A DNA stretch of 64,000 nucleotides, from the NCBI RefSeq assembly GCF_000423185.1, contig NZ_AUHM01000030.1:47511-111510 (forward strand), given 5' to 3'. Both the position numbers and the translations under genes were made by a program. The stretch comes from Inquilinus limosus DSM 16000. Its GTDB lineage: Bacteria; Pseudomonadota; Alphaproteobacteria; DSM-16000; Inquilinaceae. A model generated the notes under the pieces. It did not search any database and was not told the DNA's origin. It saw only the letters and a program-made list of their open reading frames with translations. Below are positions 33,858 through 42,943 of the stretch, in pieces; the stretch's first letter is position 1; each line of letters opens with the position of its first letter.

Positions 33858-35978
33858 CTACCCCGCCTCCCCCGCCGGCCTGGCGCGGTCGAGGGCGTGC
33901 TGGGCCACAGCCGGCGTCGCGGCCCCGCCGCCGCCCGCCACGGTGACGGTCGGCACGGCGAAGGCGATGCCGTTGGCTTCGAAGGCCTTCTTGATCATGG
34001 CCAGGGCCTTGCGCCGGATCACGAACTGCTCGCCCGGCTTGGTCATCATCTTCAGCCGGATCTGGATGGCGTAGTCGCCGAACTGCTCCACACCCTGCAT
34101 CTTCAGCGTTTCCAGGATGTGCGGCGCCATCTCGGGGTCGGCCAGCAGCTCCTTGCCGACCTGCTTGACGATCGGTTTGATCTTGTCGAGATCGGTGTCG
34201 TAGGTGACCGACACCGTCATCTTGTCGATCACCCAGTCGCGCGAATAGTTGGTGATCTTCTCCAGCGAGCCGAAGGGGATGGTGTGCAGCGCGCCGCGGT
34301 GGTGGCGCAGCTTGAGCGAGCGCAGCGAGAACCCCTCCACCGTGCCGCGGATGCTGCCGCTCTCGATGTACTCGCCGACGCGGAAGGCGTCGTCGAACAG
34401 GAAGAACATGCCGGAGATGATGTCCTTCACCAGCGTCTGGGCGCCGAAGCCGACGGCGAGGCCCACCACCCCGGCGCCGGCGATCAGCGGCCCGATCTCC
34501 ACCCCCAGCGCCGACAGCGCGATCAGCCCGGCCATCACCGCCAGCACCACGAACAGCACATTCTTCAGGATCGGCAGCAGGGTGCGCAGCCGGGCGTGGC
34601 GCCGGGCGTCGTCGCCCGAGCCGGGGCCCCCGGCGTTGGCGGCGGCGATGCGCTGGTCCAGCCAGGCGCGCAGCAGATGCCAGGCGAAATCCGCCACCAG
34701 CACCACGATCGCGGCGTTGATGGCGCCGCGCAGCAGCCGCGTCGCCAGCGTGTCGCGCGAGGTCAGGGCGCCGAGATCCAGGCCGAGCACGTCGGCGACG
34801 GCGAGCGCCGCGCCGATCACCAGGACGGCGCGCAGGCCGCGCTCCAGCGACACCGCCAGCAGCGACGGCACCTCCTCCGCCACCGCCGCGCCGGCCGGGC
34901 GCAGCACGTGCTTGACGGCGAGATGGGTGCCGCGGATCGCGATCGGCAGCAGCAGCAGGATGATGCCGACATAGAAGGGCGCGACCGACCCGGTGAACAG
35001 CGCCAGCCAGATCCCGACGATGTAGAGGGTCAGCAGCCAAGTGCCGATCCGGTGGTCGTGGCCGACCCGCTCGCGCCCGTCGAAGGTCGGGGCGCGCCAC
35101 AGCGAGGTCAGGGCCAGGCCCAGCAGCACCACGCCGCAGGCGAGGCCGACGAGGTACCAGGACTCGCGCCGCAGCCCCAGCGTCGCCAGCACGCCGAGGG
35201 TGAACTGCACGAAGAAGAACCAGCCGACCAGGATGGCGGACCAGATGAACCAGAATCGCGCGGTGCGCGTCGCCATCGGCACCAGCCGGAACCGCTCCGC
35301 CCCCGGCGCCAGGATGATGCGGCCGGCCACCAGCATCACCCGCACGATCAGCACCAGCAGCAGGTAGGACAGCACGATCTCCTGCAGCAGCGGCGGCCAG
35401 TCGAACAGCAGGAAGGCGCCGATGCTGCCGAGGGCGAAGACGAAGATCAGGCCGAGTCCGTAGATCGTCCGCAGCCACACCGCCCGCAGCCGGCCGCGCA
35501 GCGTGTCGAGCTGGGTGCCGATCAGCCGCTGCCGGAACCGGGTGGAGAGCCGCCAGTACAGCTGCTCGGCGCCGAAGCCGAGGCCGATGAACACGGCCAG
35601 GGACAGGACCGTCCAGGCCAGCCCCTGCTCCATCAGCTGCGCCGTCAGGGTCCGCCAGGCGGCGGCGAGCTCCGCCGGCAGGGTCGGGGCGGCGGCGATC
35701 AGCGACCGCAGGAAGCCGCGCGTCGCCTCGATGCCGCCGGCCATGCTCTGCTGCATCCCCGAGCCCAAGGCCGGCGCCACGCCCGGTCCGCTCTCCGCCG
35801 GGGCCACGGCGGGCGCCGCAACCTGGGCCTGCAGCCAGCCGCGCACCTCCGGATCCTGCAGCAGCTCGGCCAGACTGCGCAGCTTCTCCGGGCTCGGCTG
35901 CGCCGGCGTCTGGGCCGGGGCAGCACCGGACACGCCCAGCCCGAGCAGGAGGACGACGAGAAGCAGCAGGCGATGCAT
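33858..35978 (-). CDS. Large MscS-type mechanosensitive channel with signal peptide
   Basis: Protein of 706 residues, far longer than E. coli MscS (286). It has a signal peptide (LLLLVVLLLGLGVSGAAPA), a periplasmic N-domain of about 110 residues, about ten membrane helices, and the MscS core. The pore helix AGVVGLAVGFGAQTLVKDI (about 525-543) and the beta domain (GEYIESGSIRGTVEGFSLRS) are intact. The extended form resembles YbdG/MscK-like or YbiO channels. It would release solutes on hypo-osmotic shock. It is the last gene of a run with LtrA, 14 bp apart. Confidence 0.9.
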   Translation of the reverse strand: MHRLLLLVVLLLGLGVSGAAPAQTPAQPSPEKLRSLAELLQDPEVRGWLQAQVAAPAVAPAESGPGVAPALGSGMQQSMAGGIEATRGFLRSLIAAAPTLPAELAAAWRTLTAQLMEQGLAWTVLSLAVFIGLGFGAEQLYWRLSTRFRQRLIGTQLDTLRGRLRAVWLRTIYGLGLIFVFALGSIGAFLLFDWPPLLQEIVLSYLLLVLIVRVMLVAGRIILAPGAERFRLVPMATRTARFWFIWSAILVGWFFFVQFTLGVLATLGLRRESWYLVGLACGVVLLGLALTSLWRAPTFDGRERVGHDHRIGTWLLTLYIVGIWLALFTGSVAPFYVGIILLLLPIAIRGTHLAVKHVLRPAGAAVAEEVPSLLAVSLERGLRAVLVIGAALAVADVLGLDLGALTSRDTLATRLLRGAINAAIVVLVADFAWHLLRAWLDQRIAAANAGGPGSGDDARRHARLRTLLPILKNVLFVVLAVMAGLIALSALGVEIGPLIAGAGVVGLAVGFGAQTLVKDIISGMFFLFDDAFRVGEYIESGSIRGTVEGFSLRSLKLRHHRGALHTIPFGSLEKITNYSRDWVIDKMTVSVTYDTDLDKIKPIVKQVGKELLADPEMAPHILETLKMQGVEQFGDYAIQIRLKMMTKPGEQFVIRRKALAMIKKAFEANGIAFAVPTVTVAGGGGAATPAVAQHALDRARPAGEAG

Positions 35979-35992
35979 GGCGGGACAGCCCT

Positions 35993-37186
35993 TCAGCCGA
36001 TCTCGGGCGATGATAGGGCTTCCGCCCGCACACGGCGAAGCGACAGCCGCTCCCACACCGCAACAACGATCAGCACCGCCGCCACGGCTGTGGCGAGCAG
36101 CAAGGGCGACAGCGCCTCCGCTGCCGGGATCAGCAGCGCCAACAGGACGAGGCCGACCAGATGCGACAGCGGGATCCGGCCGGCGGTCGTCCATTTGAAC
36201 AGGGCGTTGCCGAGCAGGTAGAGCGCCGGCCCGCCCAGCAGGGCGGCCACGGTCTTGCCGTCGGCATGGCCCTCGGGATGGGCCAGCACCAGCTCGTCCG
36301 CCACTGCGCCGACGATGATGCCGGCGACGATCAGCAGGTGGATGTAGGTGTAGGCGATGCGCGCCAGCCGGCCGGGGTCGTCGGCATGGGCGATCCGGCG
36401 GCTGCCGCGCTCCGCCCCGATGTCGAAATAGATCCACCACATCGCCACGCTGCCGATGAAGGAGACGATGAAGGCGGCGACGGTGGCGGCGTCCGGCTCC
36501 AGCTCGGCGAAGGTGGCGCCGGTGACCAGGATGGATTCGCCCAGCGCGATGATGACGAACAGGCCGCAGCGCTCGGCCAGATGGCCGCCCTCGACATCCC
36601 AGTCGGCGGTGGTCGAGCGGCCGAGGCCCGGCGTCCAGAAGCCGAGCGAGGGCGAGACGTATTCGATCGCCAGCGCCACGGCCCAGAGCGCCAGCCGCGC
36701 CTCCGCCTCCGCGAAGGCGCCGGCGATCCAGAAAACGGCGGAGAGCACGAGCCAGGCGGTGATGCGCTGGAAATTGCGGTAATTCCCGGGGCTGTGCCCG
36801 CGCAGCGCCGCCACCATGAACAGGCTGCGCCCGACCTGCATGGCGACATAGGCCCCGGCGAAGCCCAGCGCCCTCTCCGCGAAGGCCTCGGGCAGCGAGG
36901 TCGACAGCACCAGCCCGCCCAGCATCAGCGCCAGCAGCAGCAGGCGCACCGGGGTGCGGTCCGGGTCGAGCCAGTTGGTGACCCAGGAGGTGTAGATCCA
37001 CACCCACCAGACGGCCAGGAACAGCAGGACCGTGTGCACCGCCCCGAGCGGGGTGAAGTCCTTCAGCAGCCCGTGCGACAGCTGGGTGACGGCGAAGACG
37101 AAGACCAGGTCGAAGAACAGCTCGACGAAGGTGACCTTGCCGTGCTCATGCGCCTTGCGCGGTCGGAGCAGGCTGCGCGTGGTCAT
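35993..37186 (-). CDS. ltrA: Low-temperature-requirement protein A (LtrA) homologue
   Basis: Polytopic protein of 397 residues with about 12 helices. The family signature VTFVELFFDLVFVFAVTQLS spans residues 18-37. LtrA was first linked to growth of Listeria at low temperature; its biochemical activity is unknown. The short gaps on both sides (34 bp upstream, 14 bp downstream) make it part of an SDR-sensor-LtrA-MscS operon, which may serve membrane or osmotic homeostasis. Confidence 0.9.
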   Translation of the reverse strand: MTTRSLLRPRKAHEHGKVTFVELFFDLVFVFAVTQLSHGLLKDFTPLGAVHTVLLFLAVWWVWIYTSWVTNWLDPDRTPVRLLLLALMLGGLVLSTSLPEAFAERALGFAGAYVAMQVGRSLFMVAALRGHSPGNYRNFQRITAWLVLSAVFWIAGAFAEAEARLALWAVALAIEYVSPSLGFWTPGLGRSTTADWDVEGGHLAERCGLFVIIALGESILVTGATFAELEPDAATVAAFIVSFIGSVAMWWIYFDIGAERGSRRIAHADDPGRLARIAYTYIHLLIVAGIIVGAVADELVLAHPEGHADGKTVAALLGGPALYLLGNALFKWTTAGRIPLSHLVGLVLLALLIPAAEALSPLLLATAVAAVLIVVAVWERLSLRRVRAEALSSPEIG

Positions 37187-37220
37187 GTGCGAATTCCCCC
37201 GAATCCGATCGTTCCCGATC

Positions 37221-37805
37221 CTATGCCTGGCCTTGGATCCGCGCGAGATGCCGCGCGGCGGCCGCCTCCAGCACCGGGCTCAGGCCCCCTGCCAGCGTCG
37301 CGAGCTTGTCGATGTCGTCGGGCCGGAAGCCGCCGCAGCGGTCGGTGACCGCGACCAGCGACGCCATCCGGCCGTCGGCGAAGGGCATCGGCAGGGCCAG
37401 ATAGTCGGAGGCACCCTGCGCCGCCAGCCGGTGCAGCAACGGGTGGGCCGAGGCGGGCACGGCCGGCTCCAGCCGCAGCCGGAACGCGGTGCCGGTGCGG
37501 TCGACATGCTCCAGCGGACTGCCGCGATAGGCCGGCAGCGTCTCCAGCCCCGTCCGGGCGACCCGGTCGCGGTCGAGCGGTTGCCCCCGCGTCCAGACCG
37601 CGGCCCAGCCGGCGAGGCGCGGTCCGTCGGCCCGCAGCGACAGGCGCAGCCGCACCAGCGGCGCCCCGGCCTCGACCAGGCGCAGGGCCAGGGTCCGGGT
37701 CAGCTCGTTCGGGTCGGCCAGGAACCGGCCCTCGCGGAACAGCCACAGCAGGACGGGCGCCAGCGCCCATCCGCTCGTGCCATCCGCGAGGGCCTCGGCC
37801 ATCAT
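37221..37805 (-). CDS. Orphan cyclase-type N-terminal sensor domain (GAF-like), no catalytic domain
   Basis: Protein of 194 residues. The sequence resembles the N-terminal half of alphaproteobacterial class III adenylate cyclases: REGRFLADPNELTRTLALRL (about 25-44), then a GAF-like segment with ASDYLALPMPFADGRMASL (about 132-150) and GGFRPDDIDKLATL. In full-length enzymes a cyclase domain follows at this point, but here the protein stops after ARHLARIQGQA. Only 34 bp separate it from ltrA, so the catalytic domain is absent rather than frameshifted. It may be a stand-alone sensor or a degraded cyclase. The start lies 9 bp after the SDR stop. The family assignment is from memory of sequence patterns. 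Confidence 0.65.
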   Translation of the reverse strand: MMAEALADGTSGWALAPVLLWLFREGRFLADPNELTRTLALRLVEAGAPLVRLRLSLRADGPRLAGWAAVWTRGQPLDRDRVARTGLETLPAYRGSPLEHVDRTGTAFRLRLEPAVPASAHPLLHRLAAQGASDYLALPMPFADGRMASLVAVTDRCGGFRPDDIDKLATLAGGLSPVLEAAAARHLARIQGQA

Positions 37806-37814
37806 CCGGTCCCG

Positions 37815-38570
37815 CTAGCGGGTGGTGTAGCCGCCATTGGCGAACAGGGTCTGGCCGGTGATCCAGCCGCCCTCGGTCGCCAGGAAGCGGACGATCGGCA
37901 CGATCTGCTCGATCCTGGTCAGCCCGCCCAGGGCCGACGCCGCGGTGTGGTAGGCGACCGAGTCCGGCGTCTCCGCCGGGTAGAAGAACGGCGTGTCCAT
38001 CGGGCCGGGGCCGATGTTGTTGACCGAGATGCCGCGCGGCCCGAATTCCTTGGCCGCCGCCCGGGTGAAGTGCTCGACCGGCGCCTTGGCCCCGGCATAG
38101 GTCGAGTAGAGGCCGGTGAAGGCGGCCAGCAGCGAGGTGACGATGGTGATGATCCGGCCGCCGTCCTCCAGCGTCCGGCCCGCCTCGCGGATGAAGAAAT
38201 AGGCCGCCTTGGCGTTGACGGCGAACATCTCGTCATACTCCGCCTCGGTGGTCTCGACGAAGGGCTTCTTCAGCACCTTGCCGGCGGTGTTGACGGCGAT
38301 GTCGATCCGGCCGTAGCGCGACTTCGCCTCGGCGAACAGACGCTCGACCTCGGCCACCCGGGTCAGGTCGCCCTGCAGGGCGAAGGCGTCGCTGCCCGCC
38401 GCCTTGACCGCCGCAACGGTCTCCTCCGCCGCGGCGCGGGTGGCGTCGCTGTTGAAATTGATGACGATCTTCGCGCCGGCACCGGCCAGGTCGCGGCTGA
38501 TCAGGCCGCCGAGATTCTTGGCGCCGCCGCCGATGACGACGACCTTGTCCTTGAGGGGCTGGTTGGTCAT
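37815..38570 (-). CDS. SDR-family oxidoreductase (AraC-divergent)
   Basis: Short-chain dehydrogenase of 251 residues. The cofactor motif is the variant GGGAKNLGG (about 14-22) rather than TGxxxGIG. The catalytic Tyr motif is YAGAK (about 156-160), followed by PG and a C-terminal ITGQTLFANGGY. NTAG replaces NNAG at about 93-96. These changes match an SDR subgroup annotated as keto-reductases. It is divergent from an AraC regulator and heads the run leading to the MscS gene. Confidence 0.88.
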   Translation of the reverse strand: MTNQPLKDKVVVIGGGAKNLGGLISRDLAGAGAKIVINFNSDATRAAAEETVAAVKAAGSDAFALQGDLTRVAEVERLFAEAKSRYGRIDIAVNTAGKVLKKPFVETTEAEYDEMFAVNAKAAYFFIREAGRTLEDGGRIITIVTSLLAAFTGLYSTYAGAKAPVEHFTRAAAKEFGPRGISVNNIGPGPMDTPFFYPAETPDSVAYHTAASALGGLTRIEQIVPIVRFLATEGGWITGQTLFANGGYTTR

Positions 38571-38732
38571 GGCATGCTCCTGAGATCCGGCCGACATGGA
38601 AGCCGGCTGACCGTCGGATCTTGTCCTCGCCCGTCCCGCGGTGCTTCCAGATTGCCCGCCCCGATTGCAAAATCTCCGGCGAGGCCTAGGATTTATCAAA
38701 TTTTATCTTTCTCGACCTTGCAGGCAGGTGAG

Positions 38733-39587
38733 ATGGCCGAGACGATCCCGACCGAGATCCAAGGGCGCTGGGGCGCGGTCGAGCTGGTGGTCACGCGCGA
38801 GGACATCCGCGCCGCCACGGCCTGGCGGATGCGGGAGGACCGGCATGCCGTCATCATCCATTTCGGCGGCCCGATGCGGCAGCTGGAGACGGAGCTGGAC
38901 GGGGTGGCGGCCAGGCCCGGCCCGCCCGCCGCCGGCGACATCTGGGTGGTGCCGGCCGGCCGCAGCTATGCCAGCCAGGCCCGCGGCGGCACCATCCGGT
39001 ACGGCGTGCTGTATGTCGATCCGCGGTCGCTGGCCGAGCTGGCCGGGACAGGCCCGGAGGGCGGCGAGATCGCGCCGCGCTTCGCCCATCGCGACGAGTT
39101 CCTGTACCGATCGGTGGAGCGCCTGGCCGAGCTGATCGGCCATGGCGACGACGTGTCGGAGATGCTGGGGACGAGCCTGGGCCAGGCGCTGGCGCTGCAT
39201 CTGATCCAGCGCTACCAGGCCGGCGACCCCACGCCCGGGCAGCGGGGGCCGCGCCTGACCGAGCAGGCCCAGGCGCGGCTGCAGGAGCGGATCCACGCCC
39301 ATCTCGGCGAGCGGATCACGCTGGACGACCTGGCCGACCTCGCCGGCATGAGCCCGCACAATCTGCTGGTCGCCTTCCGGCACGCCTTCGGCACCACTCC
39401 GGCGCAATACGTCATCGCCCAGCGGCTGCGCCGGGTGCGCTGGCTCCTGGCCAACACCGCGCAGGACATCACCACCATCGCGCTGGAGACCGGCTTCGCC
39501 AGCCACAGCCACCTGACCACCGCCTTCAAGCGCCATGTCGGCCTGACGCCGCGGGATTTCCGCCGGCGCTGGCGCGAGGACGTCTGA
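38733..39587 (+). CDS. AraC-family transcriptional regulator
   Basis: Regulator of 284 residues. The N-terminal cupin-like sensor (about 1-170, with a GDIWVVPAGRSY strand) is followed by two helix-turn-helices in the C-terminal 100 residues (ITLDDLADLAGMSPHNLLVAFRHAF and ITTIALETGFASHSHLTTAFKRHVG, split by a linker). The ending GLTPRDFRRRW is canonical. The 162-bp divergent gap to the SDR gene suggests it activates that operon. AGGTGAG precedes the ATG at 38733. Confidence 0.9.
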   Translation: MAETIPTEIQGRWGAVELVVTREDIRAATAWRMREDRHAVIIHFGGPMRQLETELDGVAARPGPPAAGDIWVVPAGRSYASQARGGTIRYGVLYVDPRSLAELAGTGPEGGEIAPRFAHRDEFLYRSVERLAELIGHGDDVSEMLGTSLGQALALHLIQRYQAGDPTPGQRGPRLTEQAQARLQERIHAHLGERITLDDLADLAGMSPHNLLVAFRHAFGTTPAQYVIAQRLRRVRWLLANTAQDITTIALETGFASHSHLTTAFKRHVGLTPRDFRRRWREDV

Positions 39588-39609
39588 CCGCGGGGCCTGA
39601 TCGCGCCGT

Positions 39610-40203
39610 TCAGCGGACGCGCTCGAGCTCCATGATGTCGAACTGGGATTCGAAGCGGGGCGACGGGAATTCGAGCCGCAGCCGGTCGCGCCCGACCCGG
39701 ACCAGGTAGCCGACCTGGTCGCGTTCGGGGTCGCTGCCATAGGCTCCGGGCTTGCCCTCGGTGCCGTAGTACAGCGCGCCGAGATAGGTCAGCCGCTCGG
39801 AATTCGCGTCGTCGTAGAAGGTGCCGCTGGTGCGCTGCGAGCCGGAGACCTTGTCGAGCCGCAGCCCGGCCGCGTCGTCGGTGATCCGGCAGCGGAACCA
39901 GCCATAGACGACGAGCGGCAGGTTGCCGCCCAGCTTCGCCACCCGGCAGCGCCAGTCGCCGGCGAGGTCGCCGGCGCCGCGGATCGTCTCGGGCCGGCCG
40001 GACAGGATCTCGTCGAGCGTCGCCAGCGCCGCCTTGTCGTCGCTCTCGCGGGCGGCGCCGATCGCCTCGCCGCGCACGGAATCGAACGCCTCGAGCCGCT
40101 GCCGGTCGTCGGCCGAGAGCCTGGCGTCCAGCGTGCCGTCGGCCTGGGCCGGCATGGCCGCGCTCAAGGCCAGGACCATCGCCAGCGCTGCGCGAAGCCC
40201 CAT
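39610..40203 (-). CDS. DUF4893-family periplasmic protein
   Basis: Protein of 197 residues with a Sec signal peptide (ALAMVLALSAAMPAQA, cleavage near residue 21). The mature protein has a predicted beta-rich domain with WRCRVAKLGG and YGWFRCRI, two cysteines that could pair, and a conserved GTFYDD.NSERLTYLGALYYG-type stretch. This matches the uncharacterised DUF4893 family. It follows the RimK-like gene by 25 bp on the same strand, so it may be the third gene of that operon. The function is unknown. Confidence 0.75.
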   Translation of the reverse strand: MGLRAALAMVLALSAAMPAQADGTLDARLSADDRQRLEAFDSVRGEAIGAARESDDKAALATLDEILSGRPETIRGAGDLAGDWRCRVAKLGGNLPLVVYGWFRCRITDDAAGLRLDKVSGSQRTSGTFYDDANSERLTYLGALYYGTEGKPGAYGSDPERDQVGYLVRVGRDRLRLEFPSPRFESQFDIMELERVR

Positions 40204-40228
40204 TTCCCCCCTCCCTCGGTCGGCCGGA

Positions 40229-41692
40229 TCAGCCGGCGTCGATGCGGTCGATGAACCAGCGGCAGATCCGCCGCCACAGCTCGTCCTTGGCGATCATGTC
40301 CTCGCAGCCATGGTCGAGATTGGGGTTGTCGTTGATCTCGATCACGAACACGCCCTTCTCGGTCTGCTTCAGGTCGACGCCATAGAGCCCGTCGCCGATC
40401 AGCCTGGCCGCGCGCACCGCCACGTCCAGCACCTCGGGCGGCACCTCGTCCAGCGCGAAGGTCTTGAAGTTGCCCCAGCCGACCTTGCCGTCGGCGGAGT
40501 GGCGGACGATCTGCCAGTGCTTCTTCGCCATCATGTACTGGCAGACGAACAGCGGCTCGCCATCTAGCACGCCGACCCGCCAGTCGTGGTCGGTCGGCAT
40601 GAACTCCTGCGCCAGGATGACGTCGGAATCGTCCAGCAGTTGCTCGGCCATCTGCTCCAGCTCGCGCCGGTCATTGGCCTTGAACACGCCGCGGCTGAAG
40701 GACCCGTCGGGGATCTTCAGCACCAGCGGATAGGCGAACTCCTCCTCCAGCCGCTCGATGTTCTTCAGGCTGTCGACCACCACGGTCTTCGGCGTCGGGA
40801 TCTTGTTCGCGGTCAGCAGCTCGTAGAGATAGACCTTGTTGGTGCAGCGCAGGATCGAGGTGCTGTCGTCGATCACCGGCATGCCCTCCTGCTCCGCCCG
40901 TCGGGCAAAGCGGAAGGTGTGGTTGTCGATCGCGGTGGTCTCGCGGATGAACAGCGCGTCGTATTCGGCGAGGCGCAGCAGATCCTTCTTCTCGATGATC
41001 TCCACCTCCATGTCCATGGTCTCGGCCACGCGGGCGAGCTTCAGGATCGAGCGGTGGGTCGAGGGCGCGAACTCCTCCTTCGGGTTGTAGAGAACCGCGA
41101 GGGTGTATTTCGCCGGCTTGTTCTCCTTCGGGTTGCGCCAGCTCTGGCGCGTGTAGAGGTCGAGCGTGTCGTAGAAGAAGGCCTCGGTCTCGCCCTCGAT
41201 GTCGGCGATCGACAGCTCGCCGATCGAGGCGATGCGGAAGCGGTCGGTGAAGCGGACCTTGACTTCGAGGATCGGCGCCCGGAACCAGTCGAACACCCGG
41301 CGGCCGAAATCCTGGAACCGGTCGTCGTCGGCGCGGCCGAAGCAGATGATCAGCTTGAACGGACCGCCCGGCGGCGGCGACAGCCGCTTGATCCGGCGGT
41401 TGAGGTCGTCCTCCAGGTCCGGCAGCGCGATCTTGTAGAGCGTCTTCTGGCCGAGATCGAGGATGGTCTCGACCATCGGAATGACCCGGTGGGCGCGGGC
41501 CTCGGCCAGGAGCGAGACGTAGTAGCCCCGCGTCATGTAGGCGGTGGAGCGCGACAGGTTGATGACCTTGGCGTCCCCTCCCTTCAGCGTCTGCGGCCGG
41601 GCGATGTAGTCCCGGGTGGTGACGAGCTGGCGGCCGTCCGGGTCGCCCTTGAAATCGCCGATACGGTCGACGACGATGATCCAACCGCTCAT
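40229..41692 (-). CDS. RimK-like ATP-grasp amino acid ligase
   Basis: Protein of 487 residues. The N-terminal 280 residues (MSGWIIVVDRIGDFKGD) are a domain seen in long RimK-like proteins. The C-terminal 200 residues form the ATP-grasp fold, with PLVLKIPDGSFSRGVF, the ATP loop and the metal site EINDN (452-456). E. coli RimK (300 residues) adds glutamate to ribosomal protein S6; the long form occurs with GNAT/C39-like fusion partners and may modify a peptide or small molecule. Its start overlaps the upstream GNAT/C39 stop by 4 bp (ATGA). The substrate is unknown. Confidence 0.87.
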   Translation of the reverse strand: MSGWIIVVDRIGDFKGDPDGRQLVTTRDYIARPQTLKGGDAKVINLSRSTAYMTRGYYVSLLAEARAHRVIPMVETILDLGQKTLYKIALPDLEDDLNRRIKRLSPPPGGPFKLIICFGRADDDRFQDFGRRVFDWFRAPILEVKVRFTDRFRIASIGELSIADIEGETEAFFYDTLDLYTRQSWRNPKENKPAKYTLAVLYNPKEEFAPSTHRSILKLARVAETMDMEVEIIEKKDLLRLAEYDALFIRETTAIDNHTFRFARRAEQEGMPVIDDSTSILRCTNKVYLYELLTANKIPTPKTVVVDSLKNIERLEEEFAYPLVLKIPDGSFSRGVFKANDRRELEQMAEQLLDDSDVILAQEFMPTDHDWRVGVLDGEPLFVCQYMMAKKHWQIVRHSADGKVGWGNFKTFALDEVPPEVLDVAVRAARLIGDGLYGVDLKQTEKGVFVIEINDNPNLDHGCEDMIAKDELWRRICRWFIDRIDAG

Positions 41693-42825
41693 GAGCCCTT
41701 CCTGCTGAGCACGACCGCGGCCCTGAGCTGGGTGCGGCCGTAGCGGGCCATACGCTCGAATTCCTGGCGCGGGATCGGGAGATTGGCCTTGGCCGAGGCG
41801 CTTTCCATCTCCGTCACGGCGACCCAGGGGTCGTGCACATAAATGAAACGCTCATCGAAGCCGTTCGCCACCACCCAGTGCGGATTTTTCTCGCCATAGC
41901 CGCGGAACATGCTGATCAGGACGATCGGGATCGCCCCTTCGGCGATCAAGGCGCACATTTCGGGCAAAGCGAGGGCACGGTGTGCAACCTCGATCCGGCG
42001 GCGGGCGCAGCGGGCACGGAAATCCTCCTGCACCACCGTCATCACCGCCTTCTTGTCCGGGCTGCGCACGCCGTCGAGGAACAGGATCGAATCATCGCTG
42101 ACGAAGATCCGCGCCCGCAGCCCGCGGTCATGCGCCGCCAGCGCCAGTCCGTAGGGGTCGCAGCCGCCATGGCCCGAGGTCATGTAGATCGTCGTCGCCT
42201 CGCGCCACAGCCGCAGCTCGCGCGCCCGGCTCAGCTCCGTGTCCGGGTCCAGCCCCTTCAGCGCCATCAGGAGCGCCGCGGCGCCGCAGGTGAAGTTGGT
42301 GGTCTGCGCGTAATAGGGCACGTGCAGGTCGATCTGCGGCAGGTCCTCGGTGCCCAACCGCTTCTCGAAGCGCAGCGCGTCGGCGTGGTCCTCATAGAAG
42401 TCGAGATAGCGCCCGAAATGGCGGTAGCCGCGCGACTCGTAGAGCGCGATCGCCTTCGCATTGTCCGGCCGCACCTCGAGCCGCAGGAACAAGGCAGCCT
42501 CGTCATGCGCCGCCCGCTCCGCCGCCTCCAGGAGGCGGGCGCCGAGGCCGCGGCCGCGCGCCTCCGGATCGACCGCGAGGGAGTAGAGCCGCGCCAGCGC
42601 CGTGGTCCGGCGCAGCAGCACCAGGGCGTAGCCGAGCAGCCGGCCGCCCGCCTCCGCCACCAGACAGACGGCATGGCCCTTGGTCAGCAGATGCAGGAAG
42701 CTGCGGCGGCTGAGGCGGTCGTGGTCGAAGGCGCGGGATTCGATCTCCAGCAGCCGCGGCACGTCGTCGGGCGTGGCGAGCCGAAAGGTCTCGGCGGTGG
42801 GGGCGGCGGATCTGTCGTCGGGCAT
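41689..42825 (-). CDS. GNAT acetyltransferase fused to C39-like peptidase domain
   Basis: Protein of 378 residues. Residues 12-158 are a GNAT domain with the acetyl-CoA loop RGRGLG (90-95) and YESRGYR near 129-135. Residues 165-378 form a papain-like C39-type domain with candidate catalytic Cys180 (NFTCGAAAL), His316 (NPHWVVANGF) and Asp332 (VHDPW). C39 peptidases cleave double-glycine leaders of peptides; here the domain lacks any transporter. It is coupled to the RimK-like ligase by a 4-bp overlap. Such pairs were noted in comparative work on ATP-grasp amidoligases as possible peptide-modification systems. The start MPDDRSAAPT at 42825 is the best fit. Confidence 0.85.
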   Translation of the reverse strand: MPDDRSAAPTAETFRLATPDDVPRLLEIESRAFDHDRLSRRSFLHLLTKGHAVCLVAEAGGRLLGYALVLLRRTTALARLYSLAVDPEARGRGLGARLLEAAERAAHDEAALFLRLEVRPDNAKAIALYESRGYRHFGRYLDFYEDHADALRFEKRLGTEDLPQIDLHVPYYAQTTNFTCGAAALLMALKGLDPDTELSRARELRLWREATTIYMTSGHGGCDPYGLALAAHDRGLRARIFVSDDSILFLDGVRSPDKKAVMTVVQEDFRARCARRRIEVAHRALALPEMCALIAEGAIPIVLISMFRGYGEKNPHWVVANGFDERFIYVHDPWVAVTEMESASAKANLPIPRQEFERMARYGRTQLRAAVVLSRKGS

Positions 42826-42943
42826 CGCGCGGTCGAATCTCGTTCTGGTTATCGCGCCGATGCGGGTCCGGCACCAGGGCGTATTCGAAGCTGACGGAGA
42901 TTTCATCCACCGGCCATGCGCCTTTGTGCCATCGTCCCGCATC

